In this document: positions 1-10,461 of the stretch, piece by piece
Numbering within the stretch: position 1 is the first letter of the stretch
Layout of the letters: each line of letters starts with the position of its first letter
Source of the DNA: Kalaharituber pfeilii
Lineage: Eukaryota > Ascomycota > Pezizomycetes > Pezizales > Pezizaceae
Length of the DNA stretch: 64,000 bases
Assembly (NCBI GenBank): GCA_015179045.1
Contig: WHUZ01000007.1
Span: 1,724,501 to 1,788,500 of the forward strand
Direction: 5' to 3'
Made by a program: the position numbers and the translations under genes
Notes under the pieces: generated by a model
What the model saw: the letters and a program-made list of their open reading frames with translations, nothing else
What the model was told of the DNA's origin: nothing
The model's database searches: none

Positions 1-41
1 AGGGTAAGGATAGGAAAAAGAAGAGGAAGGTTGGGGCATGA
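1..41 (+). CDS. possible 3' end of a gene entering from the left
   Basis: Read from base 3, the first bases encode GKDRKKKRKVGA followed by TGA at 39-41. A short basic tail with a KKKRKV stretch is typical of the C-terminus of nucleolar or ribosome-biogenesis proteins, but 12 codons prove nothing. The gene body would lie outside the window. Confidence 0.28.
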   Translation, partial: GKDRKKKRKVGA

Positions 42-656
42 TCTCGGTCGGTATGGGTGTTTGATGCGGTAGGATTTTGATGGTTGGCAGTGATTGTACA
101 AGTTGAGGGTAAGTTCCCCTTCAACCACCTGCGACACGCTAAAGTACTTTAAGTATGTATATCACACAAATTTTTGCTTTCCCCCATATGAATCTTATTC
201 CCCTTTCTTTATGTTTTGATGGTTTCTGCCATGCGCTGTTCTGAGTATATCTGCATCTGTATATCTAACTTTTCCTTTCTTTTCTTTTCTGTATTTTTTC
301 GTTCAGCATGATTTTTTATTTTTTAATCTTTTTTCTTATCAATATGTTGGGCGTTTGCGTTTATGTCGAAGGTGTTATTTTAGACACATTTATCATTATC
401 AAAAGTTTGTTTTTGTTATTCTTTTTTTTTTTTTTTTTTCATTTTTTTGACCGTGGTGATGCCAGTGACGGGCCTGAAGTCACGTCGGGGGACAAGTATA
501 ACCTTTTCACAAATACAGGTCTGTATATAAAAACGCTCACTTTCCCATACCTTCTCCAAAACTAAGCTTCCAGACACAGTTTCGAACAGCATCTAGTATA
601 CCAACTTTACGTAGCCTAAAGACAAAAAGCATTGCACATGGGCCTTCTGATCTGAA
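42..656. other. non-coding, T-rich
   Basis: AT-rich sequence with pyrimidine-rich stretches and a long T run at about 421-440. No spliced or unspliced gene is recognisable. It may contain the 3' UTR of the gene ending at base 41. Confidence 0.4.
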
Positions 657-920
657 GTAGCTGAAGCTGAGTTAGCTAAATGTTAAGCTATCCAAGAACG
701 TGATGATATTACTGAAAATCATACTCAGAATGTTATCATTCTGCACTCACGGCGGAAAGTGATTGAAACACCAGAACATCAAGAAATTCAGGAGTGTGAT
801 GACAGTGCAGATAATCACACTCAGGATGTTATTTTTCTGCAGTCACGTAGGATAGTTCAGGAGGATACTGAAGTAGATACCCAAGTATTGGATTATGTAG
901 TCTGGCGGCATGGTGGATAA
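657..920 (+). pseudogene. decayed coding relic with an internally duplicated motif
   Basis: One frame runs 88 codons from 657 to the TAA at 918-920, interrupted by a single TAA at codon 10. Inside it a motif occurs twice, about 31 codons apart: ENHTQNVIILHSRRKV and DNHTQDVIFLQSRRIV. The acidic, Gln-rich tail is reminiscent of the C-terminal ends of transposases of the pogo type, but that is only a resemblance. There is no ATG context and no obvious introns, so a relic is more likely than a live gene. Confidence 0.35.
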
Positions 921-1725
921 CAATGTGGACATGGGTGTGAACATGGGTTGTATGTACTAGTAGATTAGCGGTCGCTTTAAATAAATATAAGGTTAGCGCC
1001 AGTTATCCCTACTTCCATCCCGTCAGAATATGATAGTGACTGGATGGAGACATTCCGAATTTTTCTCTCACCGATTCTGTGTAATAAGTATTCGAATTAA
1101 CCGGAGGTATCAAAGAGAGTATAGCAATAATATTCTGGCTAATTGATTCAAGTACGGACCCCTCAATAAATCTCCGTAACTTTTTCCTAAAATGATAGAA
1201 AATTTGACATTTCCTAAAACTCCTCGGAACAAACATGGAAGTTTGGTGGGGATAGATAGATGAATTAACAACGACGAGGTATAGGGCTGGCGGGATGCAT
1301 TTTTACATATATATACCCCCAAGGTCGGGACGTCGCACAGGGGCTGCCATTCCCAAACCTAAGTAGTCGAGGGAGGCTAGAATAGAAATGGACGATATAT
1401 GAAAGGTAAGTAGGGAAGTGAAGTTGAAAAATCCGATGGAAAGTCGGAAGTTAATCTGGTTCGCATTACCGGTCAAAGATGGAGGGATGAAAAGTGCTTC
1501 GATTGACTGGACAGTCATAAGAGCTAGTGTCATTTGAGACAATAGCCCCCAGTAGGTAAAGCTCCTCCGCATATAGCCTTAGGATTTCAGCTTTATTGAT
1601 GAGGAAGCTTGTGAGGTATGTTATGGAGCAACAATCTCAGACCAGGTCGAGTTCAACCCGGTGGATGAAAGCGTTAGCACTGGATTCTATGTGTCCTAGT
1701 GTTCAGCTACTACCTATCACGTCTA
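921..1725. other. non-coding downstream of DPH4
   Basis: No recognisable gene. Short open frames on the minus strand (1009-1572) overlap one another, lack homology that I recognise and could not be joined by plausible splice sites. Part of this is expected to be the DPH4 3' UTR. Confidence 0.4.
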
Positions 1726-2370
1726 TCAAGCCTGTCCAATTGGCCCTTCGGCTGGAAAGCCCTCCTCCGCAGCCCCCTTCACCTTACTGCTTTCCTCCTC
1801 CGAATCTGAGTCCATCCGTGGGAATCCCACTGCAACCACCTCAAATGCCACCCTTAACCATAAACTACATCCGAAGCATCCCACAACAACCTCTCCTGAC
1901 GGATCATCCTCCAGGTCCCGTTCAGAAATCATATACCCCTTCTCCTCGCCGCACCTGCATGGCCTTGTAAACAACTCCTTGTCCTCGTCGTAGTCAAAGT
2001 CATCAAGGTCCACCACATCAACAGGTGCATACAGAATTTGTTGGTCCTTTGGTCGAGTGGCGTTTAACAAACCTAATCTGTATTCACGCTCGTATTCTCT
2101 CCTGCCACGGTCAGTGGATAGGGTGGTGTATGCCGTGATGATCTCATCGAGAGTGTACCCCGCGGGTGACGCACTAATAGGCTCTTCCCCGGGATTTGCC
2201 GTAGAGTTCAACGCACTCATAGATTTGTCCGGATGCCATCGCAAGAGTGCCCTATGGTACGCTTTCTTGACAAGATGTGAGGTAAGAACTTCTGGTGACA
2301 TTCCACCATCTATGCTGGGTGCTGGTAAGGACAGGACTTCATAGTGCGATGGCTGGTGTGAGGCAGGCAT
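1726..2370 (-). CDS. DPH4: DPH4-type J-domain protein, diphthamide biosynthesis
   Basis: Single-exon gene of 214 residues. The N-terminal J-domain carries the diagnostic HPD at residues 46-48 (context RWHPDKS), which stimulates Hsp70 ATPase. The C-terminal half has a DPH-type zinc finger with Cys138-x-Cys140 and Cys165-x2-Cys168, followed by the family's hydrophobic W-L-R strand. In the family this protein supports the first step of diphthamide synthesis on eEF2, together with the iron-sulfur enzymes Dph1-Dph2 and the electron donor Dph3, in the cytosol. Length and domain order match fungal DPH4. The start was chosen because it places the J-domain helix I immediately after a short leader. The acidic tail (residues 187-205) is not conserved in the family as I know it. 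All metal ligands and HPD are intact, so it looks functional. Confidence 0.9.
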   Translation of the reverse strand: MPASHQPSHYEVLSLPAPSIDGGMSPEVLTSHLVKKAYHRALLRWHPDKSMSALNSTANPGEEPISASPAGYTLDEIITAYTTLSTDRGRREYEREYRLGLLNATRPKDQQILYAPVDVVDLDDFDYDEDKELFTRPCRCGEEKGYMISERDLEDDPSGEVVVGCFGCSLWLRVAFEVVAVGFPRMDSDSEEESSKVKGAAEEGFPAEGPIGQA

Positions 2371-2670
2371 TTTGAATCTCCAATCTGGTTGGTTGAATGT
2401 GGGTGATCTGAAACGAGATAGGGTCGCAAACGAAGCTTAAGCGGAGTCGCCGCAAGACTACCGGTACGAATGTGTGGGGGTACCCTAACCCTGACCCCAC
2501 CATCCCATCAAGCTTGCAAACTTGTTGCTGGCAGCTGTATGACGGGATGCTTTCTATGTATCCGTATGCTAGCAGCTACCGGTATTGGCAGGCATCAGTA
2601 GGGGCTTGGCGTGAGACTAATGAATGCTTCGATAAGGAAGAGAACTTAGTACAAACGTCATGATGCTTAC
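2371..2670. other. DPH4 upstream region
   Basis: Non-coding; presumed promoter of the minus-strand DPH4. No strong element recognised. A 63-codon plus-strand frame here is not supported. Confidence 0.35.
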
Positions 2671-2841
2671 TGTGGGAGGGATCAACGGGGAAGGTTCAAC
2701 GAAGGGGAACAAGAACAACGAAAAGGTAAAGGGACTAAAGAACGGGACGTAAGACGAAGACCGGTTTACTATATCCTAAGAGCACGACGAAATAACTGTA
2801 AGACTGAACAGAATAACGACCCAGTTATACTGTGACCATCC

Positions 2842-2903
<62 letters not shown>

Positions 2904-3010
2904 CAGAGGAGGCCCCTCAAGAAATACCCGTAACCTTCTGGTACCCCCTTCCTTCTTTGGTAGTCTCCTCCCCCACCCACCGTTGCATCTCAAGTGCCAA
3001 GATTCCCACA
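2671..3010. mobile_element. solo LTR, family S, copy 1
   Basis: A 340-bp repeat begins TGTGGGAGGG and ends TTCCCACA (TG...CA, 7-bp terminal inversion), flanked by the 4-bp direct repeat TTAC (2667-2670 and 3011-3014). Related copies occur at 35075-35382 and 47165-47591. Size, termini and target duplication fit a solo LTR. A trinucleotide repeat sits in the middle. Confidence 0.7.
2843..2903. repeat. (ATG)n microsatellite within solo LTR
   Basis: About 20 uninterrupted ATG units. The related LTR at 35.2 kb has about four units at the same place and the one at 47.3 kb about six, so the array expanded inside the LTR. Confidence 0.9.
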
Positions 3011-3014
3011 TTAC

Positions 3015-3974
3015 CAGACTAATATCATAACGCTTTTATTTTTAACTTTGTACTCTTGCGACAGCTTGTTGTGTTGAACAAATGAATACAACAGTGAGGA
3101 ATTCCATCAATCACTCGCAGGGCTCTCTGAGAGACTGCCCAAGCGGCTGAAACCCAAAAGGCCATTCTAAGGTAACGATGAGCTTATAGCTAACCTCTGT
3201 CAACAATTGCTCATTTCTCTATACCCTCGCACCCAGATATCACTTCCTCTGTAGTATGTATACGCCCATCATCCGCAGCTGACAATAGCTATATGCGTTC
3301 AACAGCGATATTCAAATATTAAAACGAAAAAATTTGCCCCCCTTTTGATTCTGCTTTTTCCAAACAGAAAACACGATAACTTTGATACTCCCTTGGAAAG
3401 CAGCAGATCCAGCAGAAAAATACTGACAAGAAGAAGTTATTAAAAGTTTTCTGCTTTTTCCTGAGTTTGTGATGTATTTGTAAGCAGCTCTAGAAAGTGC
3501 TCATACATGCACAGCTGCAAACGAATTTGCATAATTATTTATTCTGGGATCTTTGTTAAAGGGTGAATGCCTTTTTCTTTTCCATATGTTGTCACATACA
3601 TATTCACATTTATGTAATATTTATTTACACATCAAGGGATGCACAAGCGACGTGGTCCTCAGGGGCGGATTTACTTTAAGTAAAGTTAGTGAGTCTGCGC
3701 AAAAACCAAGTAACATCTTTAGTAACATATATTCATCATTAAAGTCTTTGAGTAATATTCTAGGAACATTTAAGTAAAGTTTGAGCTCGCCATAGAGTAA
3801 CATTCCCAAAATCGGGGATTAAGGAAACAGGGTGACCTCGGATGGTAGAGAACTGAGAAATATAAGTAGGATTAATGGGGAAAGACTGGCTTGCGAATTT
3901 GTGAAATACTAAATGAAGGCTTGTCGCGATTCACTCATCTTATATACGCACATTTCCCATCGTATACCCCACTG
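3015..3974. other. non-coding, AT-rich
   Basis: No gene, RNA or repeat recognised. Two overlapping short frames on opposite strands (3553-3809) are not supported. Confidence 0.4.
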
Positions 3975-5241
3975 CTACAGCAACTCCGGAGCATACCTCC
4001 TCACGTCCTCCCTCACGCTCTCCACACTCACATCCTCCACCTCTTGCGCCTCTAACGCCCTCATCACCACCTCAACCACTCCCATATCCATATCCACCCT
4101 CCACTGCTCGTCACCCCCGGCAACCTCCCCGTTATAACACACGTCCTCCTCCCACACACTCTCCTCCACAATATCCCTAAACCCGTGCCCCAGACCCACA
4201 ACCCGCGCACGCTCCCACGCTGCTCGTCCCCCCGCAGGTATCCTCACGCTCCTTGCAAGCCCTCCGGAGGAGTCATATTCCACCAGCAGCCGCTCCCCCG
4301 TCCTGAGTGCGTGCTCGTCGGCGAACTGGTACAGGACCTTGTAGACCACAGCACCGCCAGTGATGTCCCACCCCACGAGCCCGAAGTCGGCGATTTGCTC
4401 GACAAGGTAAGTCGTGGCAAAGGTGGTGGGGGTGATAGGAGTGGAGGGGATGTACTGTTCGGCGCATTCGTCCCAGCATGTGCCAGAGAGATCGTAGCGG
4501 GTAAGGAAGAGAAGTTTTGGCCAGGCAATAGAGGAGGCATGTGCGGGGGAGGTGAGGATGAGGGGAAACAGGGGCAAGGAGTGGGGCGACCCAGCTTGGG
4601 ACGAGGTAGAGATATCACACAGTCGAGACTGGTACGTGTGGGTGGTCAATACTCAACATGAGTGAATCGCAAACATGCGGCGACATTAGAAACCCACCAC
4701 TTCATCTTCGGAGAGTGCGCTGGCCCGCTCAGCGTATGCCTGCACAGACCAAAAATCAGTATCCAGAGTGCTGGAATAATGCACAAGGAGCAGTACTAGT
4801 AGCTACTCACGTCTCGCTCATCCTGTGCCTTCTCGACCCATTCTTTGATTAACCTCCTTCTCTGCACATACTCGTACTCAGTCGCCTGTTCTTCCTGCTG
4901 CATCTCTGTTGTCCTTGGTACCCAGTTCTCCTACATAGACAAAGGCAAACGCAGGCACGCACATGTCATGTGCCCGTGGTGTGTGGTCAAGTAGTTAGTG
5001 ATATCCCGTTAATTCATATCTCAAGCGAGCAAACCAGATAGTGGTGTGAGGTTCGAGGGGATGGAGTTCTCAATGAAGCATGACTATAAAAACTCACATT
5101 CACAAACAGCCACCAGGCAGCCACCACCTGGTCATCTGGATGGCCCCATTGGATCTCTGCGGAGTGCGCAGAGAGAGTTTGCGACATCTCCGAGGCTGGG
5201 GAATGGGGGTTAGAATTGTTGTGGTCATCGATATCTGACAT
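3975..5241 (-). CDS. hypothetical protein, four exons
   Basis: I do not recognise this protein. Four exons join in frame: 5241-5098, 4930-4811, 4739-4698 and 4628-3975, giving about 319 residues. The donors are GTGAGT, GTGAGT and GTGGGT and each intron ends in AG. The N-terminus is Ser/Asn-rich, followed by a Trp-rich segment (VAAWWLFVN, then ENWVP) and a charged helical stretch containing EYVQRRRLIKEWVEKAQ. The C-terminal 200 residues alternate hydrophobic strands and acidic segments, including CWDECAEQYIPSTP and ADFGLVGWDITGGAVVYKVL. There is no signal peptide and no clear membrane helix. The exon 3-4 junction is the least certain. A long GC-rich open frame on the opposite strand (4185-4661) is treated as a shadow. 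Confidence 0.6.
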
Positions 5242-5675
5242 GCTGCAATCTTAAGTTGGAGCAGACGCTTGTGGATGTTTTGGTGGTGGTGGGTAGATGG
5301 GTTTTGGCGACAACTGATAGCGAAAGATTAATACTTGATTCAGTCAAGTATTTACCGGTACGTCCCCCGGCGGCAGAGATCTGCAATTGGGAAACCGTAT
5401 TGCAATTAATTCGTTACCTCATAAGGTGGCTAATTGCATAGCATGTACTTCTCCCTCACCCCTACAAATATGCATAGCTACATGCTTACTCATTCGCCCC
5501 ATCAAAGATGCGCACATGATTTGTGACCTTTAATCTCATTGTCGACCTTTTTGAGTATGCAACCTTCATATCTCCTATCTTCAAGTAAATAAATGCTGAT
5601 CCTCGCCTTGGATAACTAGTAAGCACGATATTTTGTTTATAAAGTACACGACAACACCCGATAAAATCTAGTACC
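5242..5675. promoter_or_regulatory. divergent intergenic region
   Basis: 434 bp between the starts of the minus-strand unknown gene and the plus-strand centrin-like gene, so it should hold both promoters. No defined binding site could be supported. Confidence 0.35.
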
Positions 5676-6435
5676 ATGCCACCACGAGCACGAGGCAAAC
5701 GGGGTGCTGCTGCAACCTCAACGGCGTCTTCTGCCTCTGGGAAGCGAAAGACGACCAAACTCGCCAAAGAGCTCAAGCTGTCGTCAGAAGAAGAGGGTGA
5801 GATTCGGGAAGCATTTGACATGTTCGTCAATGATCAAGAAGAGCTAGATGCTATTAAAACAGGGGATGTTCGGAAGGCAATGCTGTATGATATTTCGAAA
5901 TTCCTCTATAATGGTACAAGCCGATGGTGGTGAAACTAATGTACAGTGGCATTCGCATGAGGTGTGCAGAGCCCTCGGTTTTGACTCGTCACGAGAAGAA
6001 CTGGAGGAGATACTTGATACTCTTGATCCTGAGAAAGAGGGCATCGTAATGTGGGACACTTTTGCCAGACTATGCGCTCTCAAGATGAAATGTACGGTTG
6101 GAATACCATACACCACCGAGAAGGGGAAAGTGACAAAAGCTTATGCTGACCCTCCGCTGCTAGACCGAGATGAACAAGCTGAGCTCAGAAATGCCTATTA
6201 CCTCTTTACCAATGGCACTGAAGGCCCAATAACGATATTTGATCTCAAGCGAATAGCTAAGGAGTTGAAAGAAAATGTCACAGATGAGCAATTGGAGGAC
6301 ATGCTGATGGAGGCATCGGGAGGAATGACTGTTTCTTTGTGGGTAATCCATGACACCCAGATGATAAATATGGACCGCTAATGCCCCTCTAGCGAGGATT
6401 TCGAAGGGGTCATGAAAAGGGCTGGTGTGATCTAA
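5676..6435 (+). CDS. centrin-like EF-hand protein with degenerate calcium loops
   Basis: Four exons join in frame: 5676-5884, 5970-6091, 6164-6338 and 6393-6435, giving 182 residues. Layout follows centrin/Cdc31: a basic Ala/Ser/Lys N-terminus, then four helix-loop-helix units with centrin landmarks such as DVRKAMLALGFD at the first intron junction, FARLCALKM, ITIFDLKRIAKEL and FEDFEGVMKRAGVI at the C-terminus. The loops lack most acidic ligands: loop 1 is VNDQEELDAIKTG, loop 3 TNGTEGPITIFD, and loop 4 is shortened (SGGMTVS). The protein probably keeps the centrin fold and peptide binding but binds little calcium. Centrins act at spindle pole bodies and in the Sac3 mRNA export complex; which applies here is unknown. 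Intron 2 (72 nt) keeps the frame if retained, so it is the least certain. Confidence 0.75.
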
Positions 6436-6562
6436 TAGGTAAAAACTTATACAGAGTGCTACTAGCAAGTGGATAGTTTAAGATGCTGTAGAACATTATT
6501 ACTAGGAATAAAAAATGGAAACCGTTACTCTTTTCTTTCCGGAACAACCTGTGTATCACCCG
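6436..6562. terminator. tail-to-tail 3' region
   Basis: 127 bp separate the stops of the centrin-like gene (+) and LSM3 (-), so both 3' ends and poly(A) sites must lie here or overlap. Confidence 0.4.
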
Positions 6563-7155
6563 TCACTGGGTTTGTGGTGATATTAATACCACACTGTCTC
6601 CTGAACGACCCATTGATATTAGCAGCTGGCATCAACGGAAGTATCGACAGTCATCGTCGTACTGACCTCGAACAAACAGCATCTCTGATTGCTTCTTAAC
6701 TGTCTGTTTGCACAATTCGTTAGAAACATGGTAAATCTTGATGCTGAAGGAATAATCTGTGCACACCCTCACGGTATCGTCATCTTCTTCGTCTGCAACT
6801 ATGTAAATCGTTTCTTCCACATCGCCTAAATTTTCGGCAGGTTGTCAGATTTGCTATGAGCTTGATTTGGGAAAGTCGTTGCTACCTAGGATCAAGTTGC
6901 AGTGAGAGTCAAATGCCTATGTAGACACGTTAGATTAGAACCTCATTTACTTTTTGAAGGGTGAATTCTCACATGGAGACGCCCTTTCAACTCTCTATCC
7001 CCTCTTAGCTTGACGAAAACATGCTCATCTAAGGACAGGCGGACAAGATCGAGTCTGTATGATTCAATACAATTAGGTTATCTCATTTCAGGCAGGTGGA
7101 AGACAATTTCTTACGGCTCGGAAACGGCGGCTGCGGAATCATCGCCTTCAGCCAT
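6563..7155 (-). CDS. LSM3: LSm3, U6 snRNA-associated Sm-like protein
   Basis: Six exons join perfectly in frame: 7155-7115, 7054-6973, 6916-6886, 6825-6767, 6703-6667 and 6600-6563, coding 95 residues. Sm motif 1 reads from [18 protein letters not shown] to [10 protein letters not shown]; Sm motif 2 contains [15 protein letters not shown]. The GDVEET after motif 1 and the acidic DEEDDD linker are typical of LSm3. The protein is a subunit of the Lsm2-8 ring on U6 snRNA in the nucleus and the Lsm1-7 ring in mRNA decay in the cytoplasm. Introns are 44-66 nt with CTAAC-like branch sites. No single frame of the gene exceeds about 60 codons, so simple ORF calling misses it. Length agrees with the family (about 90-100). 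Confidence 0.93.
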
Positions 7156-7481
7156 ATTCAAAGAACGGTGCAGTGCGGTGGATGGTTGTACAGACACAGG
7201 AAGAGCTGGCCTAAAGCGCCGAGAGCACGAAATGTTGCCAAGAGCTGCTTCCTATGCCCCAGGTATGAGACCAGCCCACTATGCTGACTTAAGGTCACAG
7301 TCAATTGGATTACTCATAGATTCGTCCCAGCATACGTACATAACGACTTTTCACGTGAGCGCTAACTATTCGACCAGCGAACAAAATACAGACGATCTTC
7401 AAATGCGACAAACTGATACTCCAGCAAGATATTCCCCGAAAATAAATGTGAAATACCACCATACCCCGAAACGAGCCCATT
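7156..7481. promoter_or_regulatory. LSM3 promoter / LEU1 3' region
   Basis: 326 bp between the LEU1 stop and the LSM3 start, both on the minus strand. It must serve as LEU1 3' UTR and LSM3 promoter. No defined motif recognised. Confidence 0.35.
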
Positions 7482-10047
7482 TTACCAATCTGCAATATCC
7501 TTTACGATTCCCCTGTTAGTTGTTGGGACCTTCACGGCATCCACTTTCACTGGCTTCCTGTGCTTGCTGAGATATCCAGCCCCGTCTAACCATGGCCATT
7601 CCGTACTCCTCCTCTTCTCATATTCAACAATTTTATCTTCTTTCTGTAGAGTCAATCCAATGTCATCAAGACCATTGACTAAGCAGTGCTTCCTGAACTC
7701 CTCAATTTCAAAGTGGCAAAGCACCTCCCCCGAGCTACTTCTGATGGTTTGATTGGGAAGATCGACCTCTAGTTCACGTCCGGCAGTGGCTTCCACAGTC
7801 AAGACAGCAAGTGAGTCTGGAGAATTGATGATAATCGGAAGCATGCCGTTCTTAAATGTGTTATTGAAGAAGATATCGGCGAAACTTGGAGCAATGATGC
7901 ACTTAATACCAAAATCCAAGAGCGCCCAGGGAGCATGCTCTCTGCTGCTTCCACATCCAAAGTTGGGCCCAGTAACGACAAGGATCTTTGATTGTCTATA
8001 TGGCTCCTTGTTGAGAATGAATTTGGGGTTCTCCGTACCATCAGGATTGTAGCGGAGTGCCCAGAATAGTGCACTACCGAGTCCAGTACGTTTGATCGTC
8101 TTTAGGAACTGTTTGGGAATAATAGCATCGGTATCCACATTCGCCATTGGTAGAGGAGCCGCTATCCCTTTAAGCACTTCAAATTTAGGAATACCAGTTG
8201 ACTTTTCAGTCGCTGCATGAGCATTAGTAGAGGATGGGGATGAATCAGGGGGAACATCATTGATTTTGTCAAGATCCTCGTCTGAGACCGGTTCTTCGGC
8301 TTCAGGGGCAATGCTGATTTTGGGAGACCCTTCTGCTTTGCCTGTTTCCTCATTTCCCATGAGCTTTCGGATATCGGTAATCTTTCCCGTAACGGCTGCC
8401 GCTGCAGCCATGGCCGGAGACATCAAATGCGTTCTACCCCCAGCACCCTGTCGGCCTTCGAAGTTTCGGTTGCTCGTTGACGCACAGCGCTCCTTGGGAG
8501 AGAGGATATCGGGGTTCATTCCCAAGCACATACTGCAACCAGCCTCTCTCCATTCAAACCCTGCGTCCAAGAAAATCCTATCGAGACCTTCCGCTTCTGC
8601 CTGTTTCTTGATAAGTCCGGATCCAGGGACAACCATGGCTCTCATGATGTTGGGGGCCACCTTCCTCCCCATGACAACTTTGGCCGCTGCTCGTAAATCT
8701 TCAATCCGAGAGTTTGTACAAGATCCAATAAAAACCTTATCAACAGCAATTTCTTGAAGCGGAGTATTTGGCTCAAGGCCCATGTATTCCAGCGCTCTAA
8801 TCATTCCTGCTTTCTTCACAGGGTCAGTCTCATGCGCCGGATCCGGAACTGATCCGGTGATAGGCACCACATCCTGGGGAGATGTCCCCAAGAGACGGTA
8901 GGTGGTATATCCTTAGCATCAATATAGACCTCCGTGTCGAATTTGGCATCTGGATCGGTTTTGAGAGAGCGCCAGTAGTTAACGGCCTTATGCCACTCGG
9001 CAGAGTCGTATTCTGGAGCTAATGGCCTTCCTTTCAGATATTCAAATGTTATTTCATCCGGGGCGATCATCCCAGCTCTGGCTCCAGCTTCGATGGACAT
9101 ATTGCAAATGGACATACGAGCCTCCACACTTAATGCCCTAATGGTTGACCCACAAAACTCAATAACAGACCCAGTTCCACCAGCAGTCCCGATTTTTCCA
9201 ATTATGTGTAATACAATATCCTTCGATGTTACTCCAGGAGCTAGAACACCGTCAACCTGAACCTTCATATTCTTGGACTTTTTCGAGATGAGAGTTTGGG
9301 TAGCCAGGACATGTTCAACCTCCGAGGTACCAATTCCAAAAGCCAGAGCTCCGAAGGCACCATGTGTGGAGGTATGGGAATCACCACAGACGACAGTTGT
9401 ACCCGGAAGAGTGAAACCCTGTTCAGGTCCCACAACGTGTACAATCCCTTGTCTCTTGTCGCCCATACCGAAGTATGTAAGTCCAAAGGCCTGCACGTTT
9501 TCCTCAAGCGTCATGCATTGTAATCTGGATTCTGGCTCTTCAATGAATGTTTTCACATTCTTGAACCTGTTGCAGAGATTCTAGTTAATTGAACAATTCC
9601 AACAAACATGTAGACCTGTGAAATACACACGTTGCTCGGCTTGATGTAGGAATATTCTTCGAAATTTGTCAGTAGATCTTTTTCAACAAGCATCCTCTTC
9701 AAATATCACTTACATGATCCACTGTAGCCAGGGTACAATCCGGTCTTCTCACAGTTCTCCCAGCATTTCGTAGCCCTTCGAAAGCTTGCTGTTGAAGGAA
9801 GGAATTATTTAGCTACTGTAATTTTGGGCTCCAAGCAATGAAGTTTGCCAATTGGTAGACTTACTGGAGAAGTGACTTCATGAACTAGATGCCTGGAAAT
9901 ATAAATTTTAGCTAGCTGTATGCTTGTCGCTTTCGTTTTCCAGCGCTAAACTCACCTGTCTATGTAAATAGTGTCATCTGTAATCAAATGCGCTGCATAG
10001 ACTTTGTCATACAGGGTCGACGGAACTTTGTCCTGAACAGAAGGCAT
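7482..10047 (-). CDS. LEU1: 3-isopropylmalate dehydratase (Leu1), with an apparent -1 frameshift
   Basis: Five exons: 10047-9956, 9892-9865, 9788-9714, 9656-9631 and 9566-7482. The protein is the fused fungal isopropylmalate isomerase, second specific step of leucine synthesis (2-isopropylmalate to 3-isopropylmalate). Aconitase-type landmarks: [24 protein letters not shown], the first [4Fe-4S] cysteine in IGSCTNSR, the other two in [10 protein letters not shown], then the LeuD-like swivel domain with [19 protein letters not shown]. The total is 2306 coding bases, one short of 769 codons. The frame changes at 8886-8890: family sequence SWG-TSPQDV needs TGG GGG ACA, but the DNA has only four Gs after TT. 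Everything else is intact, so this is either a base miscounted in a G run or a very recent lesion. Expected product 768 residues. Confidence 0.93.
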
Positions 10048-10217
10048 AGTGTCGGAGTTTTGTATTTGATTGTCTGGCGAATTGATGTTGAAGTCACTGA
10101 TGATTTGTCCACACCGTAGTGAGGGGATATCAGGGGAATAATCGTGCGTAATGGTGGGGCTTCGAAGGGTCTTTAATGCTTTGCCGGAGGTGCTGATGGT
10201 ACCCCGCCACTAACTGT

Positions 10218-10223
10218 TGACTC
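10218..10223. promoter_or_regulatory. candidate Gcn4/CpcA site upstream of LEU1
   Basis: TGACTC core, 171 bp upstream of the LEU1 start. Amino-acid biosynthetic genes in fungi are commonly activated through this core by Gcn4/CpcA. A six-base match is weak evidence on its own. Confidence 0.35.
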
Positions 10224-10454
10224 GAGGCAAAAAGTTTGGCGGAGACGAGCTCTTGGCAATCCCGCCGGTAGCAAAAAGACGTACTCTATGATATTCCCTT
10301 CCCCACAATTCGAATACGAGCTGAATGCACTAGTGAGACACGATTCCCGGCACCCTCCAAACGAGCCAACGAGAGGGGAGGTAATGGAAAGCAATTATCC
10401 CAGCCCCTGCTCTCAGCTAAGGTAAGAATTACCCCACCCGTTCTCATCAGCGTA

Positions 10455-10461
10455 GAGTCAT
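10455..10461 (-). promoter_or_regulatory. second candidate Gcn4/CpcA site
   Basis: GAGTCAT on the plus strand, i.e. ATGACTC reading towards LEU1, about 410 bp upstream of its start. This is the canonical seven-base core. Together with the site at 10218 it suggests general amino-acid control. Confidence 0.35.

Noticed and set aside
1009..1572. Minus-strand secreted-protein-like frame (MRRSFTYWGLLSQM)
   Set aside because: Short overlapping frames, no convincing junctions, immediately downstream of DPH4; likely UTR and intergenic DNA.
4185..4661. 158-codon plus frame and GC-rich minus frames over the unknown gene
   Set aside because: They overlap the spliced minus-strand gene in other frames and show low-complexity Pro/Ser composition.
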